A stretch of 64,000 nucleotides of DNA from Thermopolyspora sp040678635 (GTDB lineage Bacteria > Actinomycetota > Actinomycetes > Streptosporangiales > Streptosporangiaceae): NCBI RefSeq assembly GCF_040678635.1, contig NZ_JBFATZ010000003.1, positions 558,001 through 622,000 of the forward strand. Direction: 5' to 3'. The position numbers and the translations under genes were made by a program. The notes beneath the pieces are model-generated. The model was given only the letters and a program-made list of their open reading frames with translations, searched no databases and was not told the origin of the DNA. Shown here piece after piece: positions 1 through 8,044 of this stretch (within the stretch, counting starts at the first letter, position 1; every line of letters begins with the position of its first letter).

Positions 1-31
1 GCGGCTGATCCGCTGCCAGGAAGCAGGTCAC
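1..31 (-). CDS. Possible 5' end of a leftward gene running off the window
   Basis: Reading leftward, a GTG at 31 is preceded by a strong AGGAGGAG ribosome-binding site about four bases away, and ten codons stay open to the window edge. Too little is visible to name the product. The CelR/CebR-type box about 20 bp upstream suggests a sugar-regulated gene such as a glycoside hydrolase or transporter; that is inference only. Confidence 0.3.
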   Translation of the reverse strand, partial: MTCFLAADQP

Positions 32-49
32 AGCTCCTCCTCAGGGGAA

Positions 50-63
50 TGGGAGCGCTCCCA
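50..63. promoter_or_regulatory. CelR/CebR-type cellobiose-responsive operator
   Basis: The 14-bp perfect palindrome TGGGAGCGCTCCCA is identical to the box bound by the LacI-family repressors CebR (Streptomyces) and CelR (Thermobifida), which release DNA on binding cello-oligosaccharides. It lies between a possible leftward gene (start at 31) and the nucleotidyltransferase that ends at 191 from the other side, so its target is most likely the leftward gene outside the window. Confidence 0.75.
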
Positions 64-190
64 CAATGTTACCGGTCCAAGTCCTGCCTGTGAATGTTCT
101 GTCACAGAATCGCCATCAAATACCGCGGCACCGAAAATCTGCGCGTTCTTCTCGGCGGCTTCCGCCGGACCACATCGCGGCCCGGTCGCT

Positions 191-790
191 TCAGGGCCAC
201 TCCGCCGTGTACGGCGGCGGCAGCTTGGGGTTGGCGATCCCGAGCCGATCCAGCAGCGTGAGGAACGCATAGGAGTACGGCGACTCCGCGGTGACCGCCG
301 CCACCCGGTCCCAGTCCACCTGCTCGCGCATGGCGCGGACCATCGGCAGCAGCGCGCCGAAATCGCAGCCGTGCTCCGACAGCGGCAGCAGCCAGCTCAC
401 CACCAGGTCGGTGGCCTCGAGCACCGGCAGGTTCACCGCCGCCGCGGCCCGCAGCTCGGCCCGCTCGACGATGAGCGAGGTGATCGGCCGCTCGGCGATC
501 CGGAAGATCAGATCGACCAGCCTGTCCCCCTCGTCGTACGCCTTGACCAGCCAGTCCTCCGGCGGCTTGACCGTACGGAAGCCGAGCTCGCGCAGCCGCC
601 CCAGGGCGGTGGGAACGTCCTCCTCGGGCAGCACGAAATCGACGTCATGCAGCGAGGGGGCCGCCCCGCGCGCGTAGGCGGCGCAGCCACCGGCGAGGGC
701 GAAGCGCACGCCGACGTCCTTGAGCCCGGTACCGGCGCGCTTGAGCGTCTCAAGGATCGCGTCGGTCACCTCGTGGCTGTGACTGCCCAT
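191..790 (-). CDS. Nucleotidyltransferase-fold protein (MNT/DUF-type)
   Basis: A 199-residue soluble protein. Residues around 34-55 carry the nucleotidyltransferase signature: a GG turn (AGGCAAYARG) followed by an S-x-x-DVDF motif that would supply the two metal-binding acidic residues. The rest looks helical. The ATG at 790 has a near-perfect AGGAGG site 8 bases upstream. Stand-alone proteins of this fold modify small molecules or act as antitoxins or toxins, but no HEPN or other partner gene is next to it, so no toxin-antitoxin role is claimed. The substrate is unknown. About 280 bp of unassigned sequence separates it from the next gene on the right. Confidence 0.7.
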   Translation of the reverse strand: MGSHSHEVTDAILETLKRAGTGLKDVGVRFALAGGCAAYARGAAPSLHDVDFVLPEEDVPTALGRLRELGFRTVKPPEDWLVKAYDEGDRLVDLIFRIAERPITSLIVERAELRAAAAVNLPVLEATDLVVSWLLPLSEHGCDFGALLPMVRAMREQVDWDRVAAVTAESPYSYAFLTLLDRLGIANPKLPPPYTAEWP

Positions 791-1071
791 GTATCCGGCC
801 TCCTGACATCGGCGGACGCCTGTCTACCCGCACGAATCAAGGTCAAACTCCACGTCGTCCCAGCATTCGCCCTGGTGGCGCCCCTCTCCGACGGGACGGG
901 CCGTCGTGTCACCCCACTATCCGGAGGGGAAACCGGCAAACGTCCGCCGCGTTGCCCGACCCGCTCATCGGGCCCGCTGACCAGGCAGGACATCCCGCCT
1001 CGATGGTCAAGCGACGGCACAGGAAGGGTTGCCCGCGTTAGATCGCGATTCGCCAGGGCAGTGGCGGGGCC

Positions 1072-1221
1072 ATGGCCACTTTGCTTTGGATCATCGCAGT
1101 CGTACTCGTCATCGCCGGGATCTACGTGATCCTGGCCCGCAGGGACATCCTCTGGGGGATCGTCCTCATCGTCGTGGGCTTCCTCGTCGGCCCCGGCGGC
1201 GTCAGCATCTTCAACCCCTAA
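1072..1221 (+). CDS. GPGG-motif small membrane protein
   Basis: A 49-residue protein beginning MATLLWIIAVVLVIAG. It has one or two hydrophobic segments (about residues 4-21 and 28-40) separated by an ARRD turn, and the GPGG motif near the C-terminus (residues 40-43) that defines a family of tiny actinobacterial membrane proteins of unknown function. It ends three bases before the GTG of the heptose-phosphatase gene, so the two may be co-transcribed. Short, but hydrophobic pattern and motif make it convincing. Confidence 0.8.
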   Translation: MATLLWIIAVVLVIAGIYVILARRDILWGIVLIVVGFLVGPGGVSIFNP

Positions 1222-1224
1222 CCC

Positions 1225-1815
1225 GTGCGGGTGACCCGCCCCGCGGCCGTCCTGTTCGACCGCGACGGCACCCTGATCCTGGACGTGCCGTACAACCGGG
1301 ATCCGGATGAGGTACGGCCGATGCCCGGCGCGGCGGCCGCTCTCGACCGGGTACGGCGAGCCGGGGTGCCGATCGCGGTCGTCACCAACCAGTCGGGGAT
1401 CGCCCGGGGCGTCATCTCCCCCGCGCGGCTCGCCGCGGTGAACCGGCGGGTGGAGGAGCTGCTCGGCCCCTTCGACGTGTGGGAGATCTGCCCGCACGGC
1501 GAGGCCGACGGCTGCCCCTGCCGCAAGCCGCGTCCGGGCATGATCCTGCGGGCCGCGCGCCGCCTCGGCGTCGCGCCGTCCGGCTGCGTCGTCATCGGCG
1601 ACATCGGCCGCGACGTGGAGGCGGCGGCCCGCGCGGGGGCGCGCGGCATCCTGGTCCCGACCCCGGTCACCCTGCCCGCCGAGGTCGAGGCCGCCGCCGA
1701 GACGGCTCCCGACCTGCGCGCCGCCGTCGAGCTGGCCCTCTCAGCAACCGCCCGCACGCTCCGGGCTCACGGTTCGATCCAGCTCTCCTCGGACTCGTCC
1801 TCCGGCAGCCGATAG
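1225..1815 (+). CDS. gmhB: D-glycero-D-manno-heptose 1,7-bisphosphate phosphatase
   Basis: A 196-residue HAD-IIIA phosphatase. Motif I is FDRDGTL (nucleophile Asp at about residue 12), motif II is the T of VVTNQSG, and motif IV is the GD of IGDIGRD. The C-P-H...C-P-C-R-K-P loop near residues 88-102 matches the GmhB zinc-binding loop. GmhB removes the C7 phosphate of heptose-1,7-bisphosphate, the step between the kinase and nucleotidyl-transfer reactions of HldE. It starts with GTG and its 3' end overlaps the convergent metallophosphatase by about 49 bp. gmhA and hldE lie 10 kb to the right. Histidinol-phosphate phosphatase is the main alternative; context favours GmhB. Confidence 0.85.
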   Translation: MRVTRPAAVLFDRDGTLILDVPYNRDPDEVRPMPGAAAALDRVRRAGVPIAVVTNQSGIARGVISPARLAAVNRRVEELLGPFDVWEICPHGEADGCPCRKPRPGMILRAARRLGVAPSGCVVIGDIGRDVEAAARAGARGILVPTPVTLPAEVEAAAETAPDLRAAVELALSATARTLRAHGSIQLSSDSSSGSR

Positions 1816-2516
1816 ACCGTGTACGCCCGCTGGATCACCGGCAACGCGACGTTCCGCACCCGTACGCCGCCGGGGGTCATGCCCTTCTCGACGCCCGCGT
1901 GCGCGTGCCCGTGGACGATCAGATCGGCCCCCACCGCGTCCACCGCCTCGGAGAGCAGGTAGCTGCCGAGAAACGGGTAGATCTCCGGCGGCTCGCCGAG
2001 CAGGGTGTCCTTGACCGGGGAGTAGTGGCTGAGCACCACCCTGCGGTCGGCGACGACGTTCTTGAGCGCCTCGCGCCACTCCCCGGCGATGCGTCTGGTG
2101 TGCCCGACGAAGTCCTTGATCTCCCGCTCGCCGAACTCGCTGGCGCACTTGCCCGCGAAGCCGCCGCCGAAGCCCTTGCCGCCGACGATGCCCAGCCTCG
2201 TACCGTCGCACTTGATCACGACCGAGTCGTTCATCAGCACCGAGATCCCGGCCTCACGCAGCATCGAGGCGATCTCGCCCTGGACGTCGGAGTGGTAGTC
2301 GTGGTTGCCCAGCACGGCGACGACGGGGATCGGCAGGTCGCGGAACTCGCCGACCACGACCTTGCCCTCCTCGACGGTGCCGTGCCGGGTCAGGTCGCCG
2401 GCGAGCAGCAGCACGTCCGCGCGTTCCTCGATGCCGTCGAGCCGGGGCCGGTACCACCCCTTGGTGTCCTTGCCGAGATGCACGTCACCTACCGCGGCGA
2501 CCCTCACCGGGCTCAC
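1767..2516 (-). CDS. Calcineurin-like metallophosphoesterase
   Basis: A 249-residue phosphoesterase. The five metal-site motifs are readable: GDVHL near the N-terminus, GDLTRHG, GNHDYH, a later SHY histidine, and GHAHAG near residue 210. I set the start at GTG 2516, just before VSPVRVAAVGDVH, because it overlaps the stop of the upstream BON gene by 4 bp (GTGA); longer readings only translate that gene in another frame. It converges on gmhB with a 49-bp 3' overlap. The substrate is not evident. Confidence 0.85.
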   Translation of the reverse strand: MSPVRVAAVGDVHLGKDTKGWYRPRLDGIEERADVLLLAGDLTRHGTVEEGKVVVGEFRDLPIPVVAVLGNHDYHSDVQGEIASMLREAGISVLMNDSVVIKCDGTRLGIVGGKGFGGGFAGKCASEFGEREIKDFVGHTRRIAGEWREALKNVVADRRVVLSHYSPVKDTLLGEPPEIYPFLGSYLLSEAVDAVGADLIVHGHAHAGVEKGMTPGGVRVRNVALPVIQRAYTVYRLPEDESEESWIEP

Positions 2517-2788
2517 AGTCGCTCGTCCTCCTCCGCCGCACGAATGTTGACCACATCGACCTCGTTGTGCACGTGCGCGCCCGGGGCCGCCTCCTTCGCC
2601 ACCTCGGTGAGGTGACGCCGCCGCTCCACCGATCCCACCCTGCCGCGCAGGAAGACCTGGTCGCCGTGCACGTCCACCTTGATGCCGAGCTCGTTGGTGC
2701 GCTCGTCCTCGGCGAGCGCCTGCTGCACGCGTGCCGCGACGTAGTGCGGCGCGTCCTGCGTCCTCTCCTGGTGCGCCTGCTTGGGCAT
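2513..2788 (-). CDS. BON-domain protein
   Basis: A 91-residue cytosolic protein whose residues 15-82 form a BON domain: an alpha-helix (YVAARVQQAL), then LGIKVDVHGDQVFLRGRVGS followed by a second helix. BON domains bind phospholipid or polysaccharide-related ligands. There is no signal peptide. The ATG at 2788 follows a GGGGGGAG ribosome-binding site, and the stop overlaps the metallophosphatase start, so the pair is translationally coupled. Confidence 0.8.
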   Translation of the reverse strand: MPKQAHQERTQDAPHYVAARVQQALAEDERTNELGIKVDVHGDQVFLRGRVGSVERRRHLTEVAKEAAPGAHVHNEVDVVNIRAAEEDERL

Positions 2789-2830
2789 GGCGCTCCCCCC
2801 TTTCGAGATCCCGTCCGCAACCCGTCCGCA

Positions 2831-2880
2831 ACCCGCGTTCGGAACCCCGTCCGGAACCCGCGTTCGGGACCCCGTGTTCC
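2831..2880. repeat. Two-copy 25-bp imperfect direct repeat upstream of the BON gene
   Basis: Two adjacent units that both begin ACCCGCGTTCGG and continue with ACCCCGT lie 40-90 bp upstream of the BON start, preceded by a duplicated CCCGTCCGCA at about 2810-2831. The repeats could be regulator sites or slippage products; no function can be assigned. Confidence 0.5.
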
Positions 2881-3060
2881 GGGCCCTGGTACGGCCTGCG
2901 CCTGCCCGTTGACCGCCCGGTGAAACCGCGCCGTACATCCGGGTCGCGCAAAGCGCCCAGGTTTGAGGCGCATAAACGGCGGAAAAACGGACAGCAGAGA
3001 GCCGGTGCCTAAGACGCAGGCACCTCCCTCGGCTTTGAGCTGCCTGAGTGAGGTGTCGCG

Positions 3061-4098
3061 TTGCCCGTTCTCGATCCCGTGGCCGGAGTCGGACCGCCCG
3101 TTCTCGTCGCCCGCCTGGACAACGTCGGCGACGTCCTCATCACCGGCCCCGCGATCCGCGCGGTCGCCGCGCGCTCGTCCCGGGTCGTGATGCTCGCCGG
3201 CCCCCGGGGACGGGACGCGGCCGAGCTGCTCCCCGGCGTGAACCGGGTCATCACCTGGCACGCCCCCTGGATCGACCAGGAGCCCGAGCCCGTCGAGCGC
3301 CCGAAGGTCCGCGCCCTGATCGAGGAGATCGAGGCGGAGGGCGTACGCACGGCGCTCATCTTCACCTCCTTCCACCAGTCCCCGCTGCCGCTGGCGCTGC
3401 TGCTGCGGCTGGCCGGGGTGGAGTGGATCGGGGCGATCTGCGAGGACTACCCCGGTTCCCTGCTCGACCTGCGCCATCACGTGGACGGCGACCCGCCGGA
3501 GGTGGAGCGCGCCCTGTCGCTCGCCGCCGCGGCCGGCTTCCCCCGCTGTGACGATGGTCTACCCGCCGTGAGGAAACCCCTACCCGACGTCCGGCATCTT
3601 GTCGGAGATGACGGGTATGTCGTGCTTCACCCGGGTACCTCGGTGCCGGCCCGGGCCTGGCCGCCCGGCCACTGCGCGCAGGCCGTACGCCTGCTCGCCC
3701 GGACGGGTTTCCGGGTCGTCGTCACCGGCGCGCCGGCCGACCGCGACCTGACCGCCTTCGTCGCGGGGGACGACGGGCTGGACCTGGGCGGCGGGACGAC
3801 GCTCGCCGAGCTGGCCGCCGTGCTCGACGGGGCGTCGGCCCTCATCGCCGGCAACACCGGCCCGGCCCACCTGGCCGCGGCGGTGGGCACCCCGGTGGTG
3901 TCGCTGTTCGCGCCGACGGTTCCCGCCGCCCGGTGGGCGCCGTACGGGGTGCCGTGCGTGCTCCTGGGCGACCCGGACGCGCCGTGCGCCGGGTCAAGGG
4001 CCCGCACCTGCCCGGTTCCCGGGCATCCCTGCCTGAGCTCCGTGACCCCGAGCCAGGTACTCGCCGCTGTGGTCCGACTAGTCAAGGAGGCCGCGTGA
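3061..4098 (+). CDS. GT9 heptosyltransferase-like glycosyltransferase (1)
   Basis: A 345-residue GT-B enzyme of family 9, the ADP-heptose:LPS heptosyltransferase family. The N-terminal Rossmann half has VLVARLDNVGDVLITGPAI (about residues 14-32). The C-terminal half has the HPGTS turn and the nucleotide-sugar site AGNTGPAHLAAAVGTP, with Asn where many members have Asp (NDTGP). The start is TTG 3061 with a weak GAGGTG site; an in-frame GTG at 3079 would also keep the fold. The stop overlaps the next gene (GTGA). It opens a five-gene operon (3061-7859). As Gram-positives lack LPS, the acceptor is presumably another cell-surface or lipid-linked glycan. Confidence 0.8.
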   Translation: MPVLDPVAGVGPPVLVARLDNVGDVLITGPAIRAVAARSSRVVMLAGPRGRDAAELLPGVNRVITWHAPWIDQEPEPVERPKVRALIEEIEAEGVRTALIFTSFHQSPLPLALLLRLAGVEWIGAICEDYPGSLLDLRHHVDGDPPEVERALSLAAAAGFPRCDDGLPAVRKPLPDVRHLVGDDGYVVLHPGTSVPARAWPPGHCAQAVRLLARTGFRVVVTGAPADRDLTAFVAGDDGLDLGGGTTLAELAAVLDGASALIAGNTGPAHLAAAVGTPVVSLFAPTVPAARWAPYGVPCVLLGDPDAPCAGSRARTCPVPGHPCLSSVTPSQVLAAVVRLVKEAA

Positions 4099-5021
4099 GA
4101 ATCCTGGTCTGGCACGTGCACGGCTCCTGGATGACCGCGTTCGTGCATGGCCGGCACGAGTACCTCGTTCCCGTCACACCCAACCGCGGCCCGAACGGGC
4201 TCGGCCGCGCCACCACCTACGAGTGGCCGGACAACGCCCTGGAGGTCCCCCCCGAACGGCTCCGCGACGAGCACGTCGACGTCGTCGTGCTGCAGCGGCC
4301 GCACGAGATCGACCTGGCCCGGCAGTGGCTCGGGCGCGACGTCCCCATGATCTACGTGGAGCACAACACCCCCAAGGGCGACGTGCCGGAGAGCCGCCAC
4401 CCCATGGCCGACCGGGACGATGTGGTCCTGGTGCACGTCACCCACTTCAACGCCCTGTTCTGGGACTCCGGCCGTACGCCGGCGACGGTGATCGAGCACG
4501 GCGTCCCCGACCCCGGCCACCTCTACACCGGCGAGCTGCCCCGCGCCGCCGCCGTGATCAACGAGCCGATCCGCCGCTTCCGGGTGGCGGGCACGGACCT
4601 GCTTTCCCGCTTCGCCCCCGTGGACGTGTTCGGCATGCGGACCGCGCCCCTCGCCGAGTACGGCCTGACCCCGCAGGACGACCTGCCGCAGCGGCGCATG
4701 CACCGCGAGCTGGCCCGCCGTCGCGTGTACGTGCACCCCAACCGGTGGACCTCGCTCGGCCTGTCGCTGCTGGAGGCGATGACGATGGGCATGCCGGTCG
4801 TCGTGCTCGCCGCCACCGAGGCCGTCGAGGCCGTCCCGCCCGAGGCCGGGGTGCTGTCCACCCGGCCCGACGTGCTGGCGGAGGCGGTGCGGGCCTACAT
4901 CGCCGACCCGGCCCTGGCCCGGCAGGCGGGCAAGGCCGCCCGGGCGGCGGCCCTGGAACGCTACTCGCTCCACCGCTTCCTGGGCGACTGGGATCGGCTG
5001 CTCCTGGAGGTGACCCGGTGA
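4095..5021 (+). CDS. GT4-like glycosyltransferase
   Basis: A 308-residue GT-B protein. The C-terminal half carries the family 4 nucleotide-sugar region: VYVHPNRWTSLGLSLLEAMTMGMPVV, containing the E-x7-E-like pattern (LLEAM). The start is GTG 4095, four bases into the previous stop, preceded by AAGGAGG. The N-terminus (RILVWHVHGSW) begins directly with the first Rossmann strand. It is coupled on both sides by 4-bp overlaps, so it is made together with the GT9 and the next GT4 enzyme. Donor and acceptor are unknown. Confidence 0.8.
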   Translation: MRILVWHVHGSWMTAFVHGRHEYLVPVTPNRGPNGLGRATTYEWPDNALEVPPERLRDEHVDVVVLQRPHEIDLARQWLGRDVPMIYVEHNTPKGDVPESRHPMADRDDVVLVHVTHFNALFWDSGRTPATVIEHGVPDPGHLYTGELPRAAAVINEPIRRFRVAGTDLLSRFAPVDVFGMRTAPLAEYGLTPQDDLPQRRMHRELARRRVYVHPNRWTSLGLSLLEAMTMGMPVVVLAATEAVEAVPPEAGVLSTRPDVLAEAVRAYIADPALARQAGKAARAAALERYSLHRFLGDWDRLLLEVTR

Positions 5022-6232
5022 AGATCGCGATGATCTCGGAACACGCCAGTCCGCTCGCCGCGCTCGGCGGCGTCGACTCGGGCGGTCAGAACGTGCACGT
5101 GGCCTCGCTCGCGGCGGCGATCGCCGCCAAGGGCCACGAGGTGCGCGTCTACACCCGCCGCGACGATCCCGGCCTGGCCGAGCGGGTGCCGCTCGGCGAC
5201 GGGGTGACGGTCGTGCACGTGCCCGCCGGGCCCGCCGAGCCGGTCGGCAAGGACGGCATGCTGCCGTACGTGCCGGAGTTCGGCCGGTGGCTCGCCGCCG
5301 ACCTCGCCGCCGACCCGCCGGACATCCTGCACAGCCACTTCTGGATGAGCGGGCTCGCCGCGCTCGCCGCCGCCCGCGAGCTCGATCTGCCGGTGGCGCA
5401 CACCTACCACGCCCTCGGCGCGGTCAAGCGCCGCCACCAGGGCGCGGACGACACCAGCCCGCCCGAGCGGATCAACGCCGAGACCATGATCGGCCGCAAC
5501 GTGGACACGGTGATCGCCACCTGCGGCGACGAGGTCACCGAGCTGCTGCGCATGCGGGTGCCGCGGCGGCGGGCGTGCGTGGTGCCGTGCGGCGTGGACA
5601 CCGACCTGTTCGTGCCCGAGCCGGTGGCGAAGAGCACGCCCAAGCCCCGCCGCCTGGTGAGCGTGGGCCGGCTGGTGCCGCGCAAGGGCCTCGACACCGT
5701 CATCGAGGCGCTGTGCGGGATCAAGGACGCCGAGCTCGTCGTCGCCGGCGGTCCCGAGCCGGGCGAGCTCGACCGCGACCCGGAGGTGGCCCGGCTGCGC
5801 GCCGTCGCCGAGGCGGCGGGCGTCGCCTCGCGGGTGCGCTTCCTCGGCCGGGTGCCCCGGGAACGGGTGCCCGAGCTGCTGCGCTCGGCCGCGCTGACCG
5901 TCTGCGTGCCCTGGTACGAACCGTTCGGCATGGTCGCCCTGGAGTCGATGGCGTGCGGCGTGCCCGTCGTGGCCTCCGCCGTGGGCGGGCACAAGGAGAC
6001 CGTCGTCAACGGCGTCACCGGCATCCTGGTGCCGCCCCGGCATCCGGCCGCGGTCGCCCGCGCGGCCAAGCGGCTCCTCGACGAGCCGCTGCAGCGCACC
6101 GCGTACGGCATCGCCGCCGCCGACCGGGCCCGCTCCCGGTACGGCTGGCCGCGCATCGCCGCCGAGACCCTGGCCGCGTACGGCAGAGTGCTGGCCGCGC
6201 GAGGCCGCCGACCGGAACGGAGGGCATCATGA
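5018..6232 (+). CDS. GT4-family glycosyltransferase
   Basis: A 404-residue GT-B glycosyltransferase of family 4. The N-terminus has the typical ISEHASPLAALGGVDSGGQNVHV loop, the middle has ILHSHFWMSG, and the donor site is SVGRLVPRKGLD followed by VPWYEPFGMVALESMACGVPVV (two conserved Glu residues eight apart). The architecture resembles sucrose-phosphate synthase/MshA-like enzymes and GDP-mannose-dependent transferases. The start GTG 5018 overlaps the upstream stop; its own stop overlaps the SDR start (ATGA). Confidence 0.88.
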   Translation: MKIAMISEHASPLAALGGVDSGGQNVHVASLAAAIAAKGHEVRVYTRRDDPGLAERVPLGDGVTVVHVPAGPAEPVGKDGMLPYVPEFGRWLAADLAADPPDILHSHFWMSGLAALAAARELDLPVAHTYHALGAVKRRHQGADDTSPPERINAETMIGRNVDTVIATCGDEVTELLRMRVPRRRACVVPCGVDTDLFVPEPVAKSTPKPRRLVSVGRLVPRKGLDTVIEALCGIKDAELVVAGGPEPGELDRDPEVARLRAVAEAAGVASRVRFLGRVPRERVPELLRSAALTVCVPWYEPFGMVALESMACGVPVVASAVGGHKETVVNGVTGILVPPRHPAAVARAAKRLLDEPLQRTAYGIAAADRARSRYGWPRIAAETLAAYGRVLAARGRRPERRAS

Positions 6233-6942
6233 GAGTGCTGATCACCGGCGGCGCGTCCGGCCTGGGCGCCGCCGTCGCCGAGGCCGTCGCCAAGGACGGC
6301 GGCCGTCCCCTCGTCATCGACCGCTCGCCCGTCGGGCAGGTGGCCGACCAGATGGCCGGGCAGGTGGTTGGGCAGGTGATGGTCGAACAGGTGCAGGCCG
6401 ACCTCGCCGACCGGCTCGCCGCCGAGCGGGCCGTGGACGACCTGGCCCGCGCCGCCGGAGGGCTGGACGCGGTGGTCACCGCCGCGGGCATCGACGCCTG
6501 CGGGCGGCTGGAGGACGTCCCGGCCGCCGAGTGGGAGCGGGTGATCCGGGTCAACCTGTTCGGCACCGCGTCGGTGGTGCGGGCGGCGCTGCCGTACCTG
6601 CGCGAGAGCAGGGGCCGGGTGGTGACGGTCGCCTCCACGCTGGGCCTGCGGGCGGTGAGCGACGCCACCGCGTACTGCGCGTCCAAGTTCGGCGTGGTCG
6701 GCTTCACCCGGGCCCTCGCCGCCGAGACCGCCGGAAGCGTCGGGGTCACGCTGGTGGTGCCGGGCGGCATGGACACGCCCTTCTTCGACAACCGCGAGGA
6801 GAGGTACAAGCCGCCGCCGGACCTGCGGCTCAACGATCCCCGCGAGGTCGCCGAGGCCGTCATGTTCGCGCTGAGCCGTCCCGCCGGGTGCGAGCTGCGC
6901 GAGCTGGTGATCTGCTCGGACCAGGAGACCTCGTGGCCGTGA
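6229..6942 (+). CDS. Classical short-chain dehydrogenase/reductase
   Basis: A 237-residue SDR. The cofactor motif is TGGASGLG (residues 6-13), the NAAG-equivalent is TAAGID, and the active site is Ser of VASTLG plus Y-C-A-S-K. It is a classical SDR rather than an extended HldD/GMD-type epimerase, so its role in heptose metabolism (oxidation or reduction of a sugar or sugar nucleotide) is uncertain. Residues about 38-55 hold an unusual GQV-rich stretch (GQVADQMAGQVVGQVM) encoded by near-repeated DNA, in the place where the loop after strand beta-2 should be. It is embedded in the glycosyltransferase operon with 4- to 10-bp overlaps. Confidence 0.85.
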   Translation: MRVLITGGASGLGAAVAEAVAKDGGRPLVIDRSPVGQVADQMAGQVVGQVMVEQVQADLADRLAAERAVDDLARAAGGLDAVVTAAGIDACGRLEDVPAAEWERVIRVNLFGTASVVRAALPYLRESRGRVVTVASTLGLRAVSDATAYCASKFGVVGFTRALAAETAGSVGVTLVVPGGMDTPFFDNREERYKPPPDLRLNDPREVAEAVMFALSRPAGCELRELVICSDQETSWP

Positions 6943-7859
6943 CGGCCCTGGCGCTGCGCGCGCTCGGCCTCGGCGACCTGCTGACCACCGTCCCGGCCCT
7001 GCGCGCGCTGCGGCGGAGCGGCATGCGCGTGGTGCTCGCCGCGCCGACATGGCTGCGCGAGATCGCCGACCTCACCGACGCGGTCAGCGTGCTGCTCCCC
7101 ACCGCCGACATGACGGATTTATCGTGGCATGGACCCGTCGATCTCGCCGTCAACCTGCACGGTAAGGGCCCGCGCAGCCACGAGCGCCTGCTCGCCCTCG
7201 CCCCCGACCGCCTCTGGGCCTACGCCCACCCCGACGTACCGGAGGTCAAGGGCCCCGAATGGGACGAGGAAGAACACGAGGTCGCCCGCTGGTGCCGCCT
7301 GCTCACCTGGTACGGCCTCGCCGCCGACCCCGGCGACCTCACCCTGCGCCGCCCCCGCCTGCGCCGCCCCGAACCGGGCACCGTCGTCGTCCACCCCGGC
7401 GGCAAGGGCACCGCCCGCCGCTGGCCGCCGGAGCGCTTCGCCGAGGTCGCCCGCGAGCTGAGCCGCCGCGGCCATCCCGTCGTCCTCACCGGCAACGCCC
7501 GGGAACGCCCCCTCGCCCTCCAGGTCGCCACCGCCGCCCGTCTCCCCCTGAGCACGGCCCTGGCGGGCCGCACCTCGATGCGCGAGCTGTGCGCCCTGGT
7601 CGCCGACGCCCACCTGCTGGTCAGCACCGACACCGGCATCGCCCACCTGGCCACGGCGTACGGCACCCCCTCGGTGGTCGTCTTCGGCCCGGAGTCCCCG
7701 TCCCGCTGGGGCCCGCCCCCGGACCGGCCGCAGCACCGCGTCCTGCACAGGGGCCCGGACCCGCGCGCCGTCACCGTCGCCGAGGTGCTCGCCGCGGCGA
7801 CGGATCGGGGCGGAAACCTTCAAGAACTCTCCGGCCACCATTTCAAGCGCCGGAAGTGA
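6933..7859 (+). CDS. GT9 heptosyltransferase-like glycosyltransferase (2)
   Basis: A 308-residue GT-B family 9 protein. The N-terminus reads ALALRALGLGDLLTTVPALRAL; the C-terminal half has VHPGGKGTARRWPPERFAEV and the donor site VSTDTGIAHLATAYGTPSVVVFGP. The start is GTG 6933, five bases after AGGAG; GTG 6939 (a 4-bp GTGA overlap with the SDR stop) is an alternative. It is the last gene of the 3061-7859 operon. The paralogue at 3061 is only distantly similar, which suggests sequential additions of different linkages. Confidence 0.83.
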   Translation: MAVTALALRALGLGDLLTTVPALRALRRSGMRVVLAAPTWLREIADLTDAVSVLLPTADMTDLSWHGPVDLAVNLHGKGPRSHERLLALAPDRLWAYAHPDVPEVKGPEWDEEEHEVARWCRLLTWYGLAADPGDLTLRRPRLRRPEPGTVVVHPGGKGTARRWPPERFAEVARELSRRGHPVVLTGNARERPLALQVATAARLPLSTALAGRTSMRELCALVADAHLLVSTDTGIAHLATAYGTPSVVVFGPESPSRWGPPPDRPQHRVLHRGPDPRAVTVAEVLAAATDRGGNLQELSGHHFKRRK

Positions 7860-7963
7860 TTAAAAACGACAAAACTGAGGACACGCGCCCGCTCCACTCC
7901 CAGAAGACATCGAAATTGCGGTCCTGCCATTACCGAACATTCGGCCATATAACGCATGGTGCC

Positions 7964-7997
7964 GGCGAACGTGCATAGTAGGCGAACGTGCATAGTA
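7964..7997. repeat. Tandem 17-bp direct repeat in the 7860-8044 intergenic region
   Basis: Two perfect adjacent copies of GGCGAACGTGCATAGTA (7964-7980, 7981-7997), with a third partial copy (GTGCATAG at 8007-8014). A second duplication, GCGCGAGGAGCCG, follows at 8032 and 8047 and overlaps the next start codon. The arrangement looks like regulator sites upstream of the 8045 gene or a slippage product. Confidence 0.6.
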
Positions 7998-8044
7998 ATT
8001 GTTCGGGTGCATAGATCATGTGATGACCGGCGCGCGAGGAGCCG

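Noticed and set aside
88..107. CTGTGA/TCACAG inverted repeat as a CRP site
   Set aside because: The centre is 8 bases instead of the usual 6 and there is no further support.
191..790. Toxin-antitoxin system based on the nucleotidyltransferase
   Set aside because: No partner gene on either side; the gene stands alone.
2485..3480. Long minus-strand open frame over the BON gene and the first GT9 gene
   Set aside because: Composition is that of a GC-rich shadow frame; GT9 and BON motifs lie in other frames.
6229..6942. SDR as the HldD heptose epimerase
   Set aside because: The length (237) and the classical TGxxxGxG / YxxxK layout differ from the extended SDR HldD, which is about 310 residues.
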